DNA of 64,000 nucleotides, taken from the NCBI GenBank assembly GCA_902471875.1, contig CABRLN010000008.1, forward strand, positions 14,198 through 78,197, written 5' to 3'. This DNA comes from an uncultured Clostridium sp. (GTDB lineage: Bacteria; Bacillota; Clostridia; Oscillospirales; Acutalibacteraceae). This document shows positions 63,697 to 64,000 of the stretch, piece by piece (position 1 is the first letter of the stretch; every line of letters starts with the position of its first letter). The translations under genes were made by a program, and so were the position numbers. The notes beneath the pieces were generated by a model, which saw only the letters and a program-made list of their open reading frames with translations, did no database searches and was not told where the DNA came from.

Positions 63697-63742
63697 AAAT
63701 AAATCTCCTATGGTTCTGTTTATCACAGGAGATTTATTTTTT
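63697..63742 (-). terminator. Bidirectional terminator before the partial minus-strand gene's end
   Basis: Perfect 13-bp stem AAATAAATCTCCT / AGGAGATTTATTT, 17-nt loop, with T-runs on both sides. It probably terminates the minus-strand gene ending at 63895 and backs up the rubrerythrin terminator. The remaining gap is AT-rich without a gene. Confidence 0.7.
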
Positions 63743-63894
63743 CTTTAAAAATTATATAATACCTAAAAACAAAATATAAAAAATGTATATTTTGGGCTAT
63801 TATTGTTTAAAACATAAAGATACTGTTTAAAATTCATATATTTTCTTCAAACATATCGTTTTATAATATAAGTTTAAAGTTTGTAATAAATGAT

Positions 63895-64000
63895 TTACTC
63901 AATAGACAAATGCTTACCTATAAAATTACCCGTGTCATCTTTTACTACAGTTACAGTTCCTTTTTTTGTTGAACCGTCAGAATATTCAACAGTATATTCA
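63895..64000 (-). CDS. C-terminal end of an unrecognised protein (start outside window)
   Basis: The last 34 codons read EYTVEYSDGSTKKGTVTVV, then KDDTGNFIGKHLSIE and TAA. The short beta-strand-like, Ser/Thr/Gly-rich end suggests an extracellular or multi-domain protein, but the family cannot be told. The frame is open to the window edge and followed by a terminator, which supports a real gene. Confidence 0.5.
   Translation of the reverse strand, partial: EYTVEYSDGSTKKGTVTVVKDDTGNFIGKHLSIE

Overview
The window is an AT-rich bacterial chromosome segment with the gene repertoire of a spore-forming, anaerobic Clostridia, probably a gut Oscillospiraceae/Ruminococcaceae-type organism. This is inferred from a type III glutamine synthetase, an Amt-PII fusion, an ANTAR antiterminator, reverse rubrerythrin, SpoVB-like and PdaB-like proteins, a cohesin-like surface protein and DUF4358 lipoproteins. 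No rRNA, tRNA, CRISPR array, prophage or insertion sequence was recognised. Most genes are on the minus strand.

Layout. 1-5.6 kb: an ANTAR regulator, carA and carB, with dapF following carB in the same open frame without a stop codon. 5.8-8.7 kb: a 951-residue acyltransferase fused to a glycosyltransferase-like membrane half. 9.1-13.3 kb: nitrogen assimilation (glnA type III, then amt-PII). Both have leaders where a short hexaloop hairpin overlaps an intrinsic terminator, matching control by the ANTAR protein. 13.7-20.3 kb: a Cys-rich micropeptide, a YfhO-family protein, an SseB-like protein, a membrane-anchored cohesin-like protein and TatD. 20.6-22.4 kb: ilvD with a consensus promoter. 22.5-26.2 kb: a surface O-acetylation cassette (DHHW, MBOAT, two DUF4358 lipoproteins) with a structured intergenic element. 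26.4-30.3 kb: M23 peptidase, RlmA, HD protein, SpoVB-like flippase. 30.7-35.0 kb: a double-activase/dehydratase-like iron-sulfur pair. 35.1-41.6 kb: rarA, glyA, Nudix and zinc-ribbon proteins, an iron alcohol dehydrogenase and a chloramphenicol-acetyltransferase-family enzyme.

42.0-52.6 kb is the most unusual part. Six tightly coupled genes encode a HAD-GNAT fusion, a PP-loop amidotransferase-like ATPase, a short UbiA-like membrane protein, a PEP-dependent dikinase with the layout of rifampin phosphotransferase, a BtaA-like (DUF3419) 3-amino-3-carboxypropyl transferase and an AMP-forming ligase. A 7TM histidine kinase and NarL-type regulator lie directly upstream. I do not recognise this combination. 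It looks like a regulated pathway for an aminocarboxypropylated, possibly lipid-linked, small molecule.

52.9-64 kb: a PdaB-like deacetylase, PNPOx-like protein, aspS and hisS, mgsA, minD, a GT-C glycosyltransferase, an amidase and second deacetylase, then a PerR-type regulator behind a perfect Fur-type 7-1-7 palindrome, followed by rubrerythrin. A partial minus-strand gene ends the window.
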